A stretch of 64,000 nucleotides of DNA from Planctomycetota bacterium (GTDB taxonomy: Bacteria; Planctomycetota; Planctomycetia; Pirellulales; UBA7805). Made by a program: the position numbers and the translations under genes. Below the pieces are notes generated by a model. It did not search any database. It worked only from the letters and a program-made list of their open reading frames with translations, and was not told where the DNA came from. Where the stretch lies: contig QQVP01000071.1 of the NCBI GenBank assembly GCA_003389215.1, positions 1-64,000 on the forward strand, given 5' to 3'. Shown here piece by piece: positions 60,360-64,000 of the stretch (positions are counted from its first letter, which is position 1; every line of letters begins with the position of its first letter).

Positions 60360-60833
60360 ATGAAGAAAGTCAGTCCCTTCGTTCTCGTCCTGTCCGTTGC
60401 CGTCGTCGGTTTGCTGCTCGCGGCGCCGTCGGTCGATGCACGCAAGGAGTACAAGGACGCCTTCTACGAGAAGTACGTCGACGACAATGCCGACTACAAA
60501 GAGGTTGCCGACGCAAAGGTCGGCGGACGCTGCTGGCTCTGCCACGTGAACATGTCGAAGTTCGATCCGCCCGAAAAGGGACTGGGCAAGCGGGTTCGCA
60601 ACAACTACGGATTCGCGCTCTCCCAGTTTCTCGAAGAGAAAGAAAAGGACGCTGAGAAGATCGCCGAGGCGCTCGAACAGGTGGCCGCGCTGAAGTCGGA
60701 TCCCGAGGACGACGAGTCGCCGACGTTCGGAGAACTGATCGAGTCGGGCAAGCTGCCCCACGACGGAGTTCCCAACGCCGATGACTTGGAAGCGGCCCGC
60801 GCCTGGAAGGCGGAGAAAGCGGCGGGCAAGTAG
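60360..60833 (+). CDS. secreted protein with single CxxCH (c-type heme-like) motif
   Basis: Signal peptide MKKVSPFVLVLSVAVVGLLLAAPSVDA; GGRCWLCHVNMSKFDPPEKGLGKR. Start trimmed from 60027. Confidence 0.8.
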   Translation: MKKVSPFVLVLSVAVVGLLLAAPSVDARKEYKDAFYEKYVDDNADYKEVADAKVGGRCWLCHVNMSKFDPPEKGLGKRVRNNYGFALSQFLEEKEKDAEKIAEALEQVAALKSDPEDDESPTFGELIESGKLPHDGVPNADDLEAARAWKAEKAAGK

Positions 60834-60922
60834 CCGGACAAAGCCGTTGCCGGCCGCGTCGCTCCAGGCTTGTCGGAGGCGGTCTAGGCTCGGTTGCAAG
60901 ACGCGTTTCCGAACGTCCGTCG

Positions 60923-60997
60923 AGAGGGCGAAGCTCCTGCTGAGCCGCAGAATCAATCGTGGTTCTCGGCTCGCCGGGAGGCTCGCCCTCCCTTTTT
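60923..60997. terminator. long inverted-repeat hairpin with T-run between convergent genes
   Basis: gagggcgaagctcctgctgagccgcagaatca ... tggttctcggctcgccgggaggctcgccctc then ccttttt. Confidence 0.65.
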
Positions 60998-61006
60998 CGA
61001 CAAAGC

Positions 61007-61801
61007 CTAGTTCGTCAGCGCGAACAAGATCGCCTGCTGCAGATGGCGGCGCGTCGCGGACGAGTATTCGAGGTCGAGCCAGAGGATCTTGCCCGCGGCG
61101 TCGAGCACATAGGTTCGCGGCAGATAGGCGGTTGCCACCTGGTCGTAGGCCTGGCCGTCTTCGTCCACCAGCACCGGGAACGAGGCGCCGGCCTTGTCGG
61201 CCTCCGACTGCGCGACATCGGCCGATTGTCCACGGTTGATCGCGACCACGCGGACGCCATGTTCGCCGAACTTCTGCGCGACCTCCGGCTCAAGATCGGC
61301 GAGCTGCCAATTCGAGAGCGGGTTGTCGGCGTCCCAGAAGCAAACGACGGTGACCTTGCTGCCGAATAACTCGGCCAGCGACTTCGCATTGCCCGACGTA
61401 TCGGTCAGCGAGAGATCGGGCATGACGTCCCCAACCTTGACGCGACAGGCCGCTTCATGCTGTTCGCTCAGCAGCACTTCAGGAAGCTCGCTGACCTTGT
61501 CGAATTTCTGTTGCTTGCCCGTGCTCGACTGCGAAGCGGGAGACACGGGAGGCGACGATTGGATCGTCGGAATGGCGGCCGCCACCTCCGGGGCGATCGG
61601 CGAGGTCACCGGTCCGGTGGCCGAGTCGACAGCCGTCGCCGGCTTCTGGGGAGTGCCGGTCGCGGCGACGTTGCTGGGCCTCGATCGATCGGCCTGTGAA
61701 GTCGGGTTTCGTCCCGTGTCCTGATTGCACCCGCCCGCAATTGCCACGAGCGTCGAGAGCGCCAGTGCCCATCTCGTCCTGTTTGCCATCGAGTTCCTTC
61801 C
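61007..61801 (-). CDS. TlpA/AhpC-TSA thioredoxin-like lipoprotein lacking CxxC
   Basis: Lipobox-like TLVAIAGGC; VGDVMPDLSLTDTSGNAKSLAELFGSKVTVVCFWDADNPLSNWQLADLEPEVAQKF; AYLPRTYVLDAAGKI. Confidence 0.82.
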   Translation of the reverse strand, partial: GRNSMANRTRWALALSTLVAIAGGCNQDTGRNPTSQADRSRPSNVAATGTPQKPATAVDSATGPVTSPIAPEVAAAIPTIQSSPPVSPASQSSTGKQQKFDKVSELPEVLLSEQHEAACRVKVGDVMPDLSLTDTSGNAKSLAELFGSKVTVVCFWDADNPLSNWQLADLEPEVAQKFGEHGVRVVAINRGQSADVAQSEADKAGASFPVLVDEDGQAYDQVATAYLPRTYVLDAAGKILWLDLEYSSATRRHLQQAILFALTN

Positions 61802-61873
61802 TTCAGCCACGAATAAATAGCGCCTGGTGTGACATCCCTGAAGGTCTATTCTGATCGAAACTCGGAAACAACG

Positions 61874-63643
61874 TCAACGGCTGATTTTGATCGAGAGTTC
61901 CTTGAGCTGCTTCGACTCGACTTCGTCGGGCGCCCGTGTCATCAGGTCGGTCGCTCTTTGTGTCTTCGGAAAGGCGATGCAGTCGCGCAGGCTCGCCAAT
62001 CCGCCAAAGAGCATCACGAAGCGATCGATTCCCAGGGCGATGCCACCGTGGGGGGGCGCGCCGAATTTTAGGGCGTCCATCAGAAAGCCGAAACGCTCGG
62101 CCGCTGTCGCCTCGTCGATGCCGAGGATGTCGAACACCTTCTGTTGGGTCTGGGGATCGTGAATTCGGATCGTGCCACCGCCCGCTTCCGAGCCGTTGAT
62201 TACCAAATCATAGGCCTGAGCGCGGCACCTGGCCGGGTCGGTCTCGAGAAGTTCCAGGTCTTGTTTGCGCGGCGCCGTGAAGGGGTGATGCATTGCGGTC
62301 CAGCCGCCGGTCTCCTCGTCGAACTCGAACATGGGAAACTCGATCACCCAGGAGAAGTTCATCGTCTTCGGATCGTAGAGTTTCAATTCCGCGCCGAGTC
62401 GATTGCGTAGCCCATTGAGGGCCTTGCAGGTGACCGACCAGTCGTCGGCGATGAACAGCAGTAGATCGCCTGGTTCGGCCTGCATGCGATCGCGAATGGC
62501 GGCCAGCAGCTCGTCCTCGAAATTCTTGGCGATCGGCGAGGCCAGCGTGCCGTCGTCTTCGACCTTGAACCAGGCGAGTCCCTTGGCCCCGAAATCCTGC
62601 TGAACGTAGGTCGTCAACTCGTCGATGCCCTTGCGCGAATAGTTATCGCGAGCGCCCTTGGCGTTGATACCGCGGACGCGACCGCCGCCATCGGCCACAC
62701 CACGAAAGACACGGAACTCGGTCTTGGCGGCCAGGTCCGTCAGGTCGATCAGCTCCATGCCAAAACGCAAGTCGGGGGCATCGTGGCCAAACCGTTCCAT
62801 CGCCTCGTCATAGGTCATCCGCGGTAGCGGCAGGCGGACGTCCAATCCCAGCAGGTCTTTTGCGAGCCGCGCGACCAACAGATCGATCATGCCCATGACG
62901 TCGTCCATTTCGACGAACGCCATCTCCATGTCGAGCTGGGTGAATTCCGGCTGGCGATCGGCCCGCAGGTCTTCGTCGCGAAAACAACGGGCGACCTGCA
63001 CGTAGCGGTCGTATCCCGCGATCATCAAAATCTGTTTGTACAGCTGCGGCGATTGGGGCAGGGCGAAGAACTTGCCGGGATGTACGCGACTCGGCACCAG
63101 ATAGTCGCGGGCTCCCTCGGGCGTGCTGCGCCCGAGCACCGGCGTTTCCACGTCGATGAACTGGTGCTCCTCGAAGTGATCGCGCATCCCTTTGACGATG
63201 GCGCTGCGGAGCAGCAACGCCTGCTGCATCTCCTCCCGACGCAGATCGATGAACCGGTACTTCAACCGCAGGTCTTCGCCGGGCAGTTCGACGGCACCGG
63301 GCTGAAACGGGGGATTGTCACATTCATTGAGAATCTGCAGCTCGCTGATGCGGACTTCGATCTCACCGGTCGCCAGTTTCGGGTTCACGGTGCCTTCGGG
63401 ACGCGGGGCGACCGTGCCGGTGACCGACAACACGAATTCGGAGCGGACTTGCCGTGCGAGTTGCTGAGCCTGCTCGCCACTCTCGGGGCTGGCCACGACC
63501 TGCGTGTAGCCGTAGCGATCGCGTAGATCGATGAAGAGCAGACCCTCGCCGTGATCGCGATAGGTATCGACCCAACCGCAGAGCGTGACCTGCTGGCCGA
63601 CGTTCTCCGCTCGCAATTCGCCGCAAGTGTGGCTTCGTAACAA
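61874..63643 (-). CDS. aspS: aspartyl-tRNA synthetase
   Basis: MLRSHTCGELRAENVGQQVTLCGWVDTYRDHG; FIDVETPVLGRSTPEGARDYLVPSR; PQSPQLYKQ; CFRDEDLRADRQPEFTQLDMEM; GIALGIDRFVMLFGG. Confidence 0.97.
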   Translation of the reverse strand: MLRSHTCGELRAENVGQQVTLCGWVDTYRDHGEGLLFIDLRDRYGYTQVVASPESGEQAQQLARQVRSEFVLSVTGTVAPRPEGTVNPKLATGEIEVRISELQILNECDNPPFQPGAVELPGEDLRLKYRFIDLRREEMQQALLLRSAIVKGMRDHFEEHQFIDVETPVLGRSTPEGARDYLVPSRVHPGKFFALPQSPQLYKQILMIAGYDRYVQVARCFRDEDLRADRQPEFTQLDMEMAFVEMDDVMGMIDLLVARLAKDLLGLDVRLPLPRMTYDEAMERFGHDAPDLRFGMELIDLTDLAAKTEFRVFRGVADGGGRVRGINAKGARDNYSRKGIDELTTYVQQDFGAKGLAWFKVEDDGTLASPIAKNFEDELLAAIRDRMQAEPGDLLLFIADDWSVTCKALNGLRNRLGAELKLYDPKTMNFSWVIEFPMFEFDEETGGWTAMHHPFTAPRKQDLELLETDPARCRAQAYDLVINGSEAGGGTIRIHDPQTQQKVFDILGIDEATAAERFGFLMDALKFGAPPHGGIALGIDRFVMLFGGLASLRDCIAFPKTQRATDLMTRAPDEVESKQLKELSIKISR

Positions 63644-63845
63644 CAGTTCGCTCCTTAGCGGTCGCGGTTCGATTGGGGATTCTTCGATTGGGATTTCGCA
63701 GCTGCGGCCCGGCCGACGTCGATGTCAGCTCGACCAGGTTGGCCCGCGGCAGTGGCTTCCTGCGAAGGCTCGCCGGCTCGGTGCAAACGGGGCATTTTAG
63801 ACGGAACCGGGCGAACTTCAAAGCCGGCCGCCAGGCTTCGCATCG

Positions 63846-64000
63846 TCACTCGGCCGCAATTCGAGCCGCCAATTCCGCCACGTTTGTCTGATCGGACATG
63901 CCGATCCAGCGGCACTCCGAGAGACCGCGAAACCAGATCAGCTGTCGACGCGCGAATTGCCGCGTGCGGGCTTTGGTCAACTCGATCGTTTGCGGCAGAT
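63846..64000 (-). CDS. miaA: tRNA dimethylallyltransferase, C-terminal fragment (5' end outside window)
   Basis: Minus-strand frame LPQTIELTKARTRQFARRQLIWFRGLSECRWIGMSDQTNVAELAARIAAE*; TRQFAKRQ-WFR signature of MiaA. Not in ORF track because no start in window. Confidence 0.85.
   Translation of the reverse strand, partial: LPQTIELTKARTRQFARRQLIWFRGLSECRWIGMSDQTNVAELAARIAAE

Overview
High-GC bacterial chromosomal window that looks planctomycete-like from gene content: Ser/Thr kinases fused to LRR or other domains, tandem DUF1571 paralogues, a PEP-CTERM protein, a remnant mraZ-rsmH (dcw) pair and lpxA/lpxC. I support about 45 CDS, an RNase P RNA gene (rnpB, about 51382-51773) and several hairpins or operators. 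No CRISPR array, tRNA, rRNA, prophage or IS element was recognised. The best finding is a gene the ORF track splits: an ArsC/Spx-like thioredoxin-fold protein (53861-54214, +). Its in-frame UGA sits exactly at the first catalytic Cys position (UTSC). A compact hairpin begins 17 nt after the UGA, with the G-starting apical loop 23 nt after it, as expected for a bacterial SECIS, so this is a probable selenoprotein. Other notable items: a DnaG-like protein with degenerate Toprim metal ligands and no zinc-finger ligands (22957-24831); a 61-bp convergent gene overlap containing a perfect 12-bp-stem hairpin; three phased 18-bp dyads upstream of the PEP-CTERM propeller gene; an HflX with a Gly-X-Y collagen-like repeat tail; a MraZ-box-like operator; and a structured mraZ-rsmH spacer carrying a terminator. 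All calls come from reading the sequence by eye; no database search was run.
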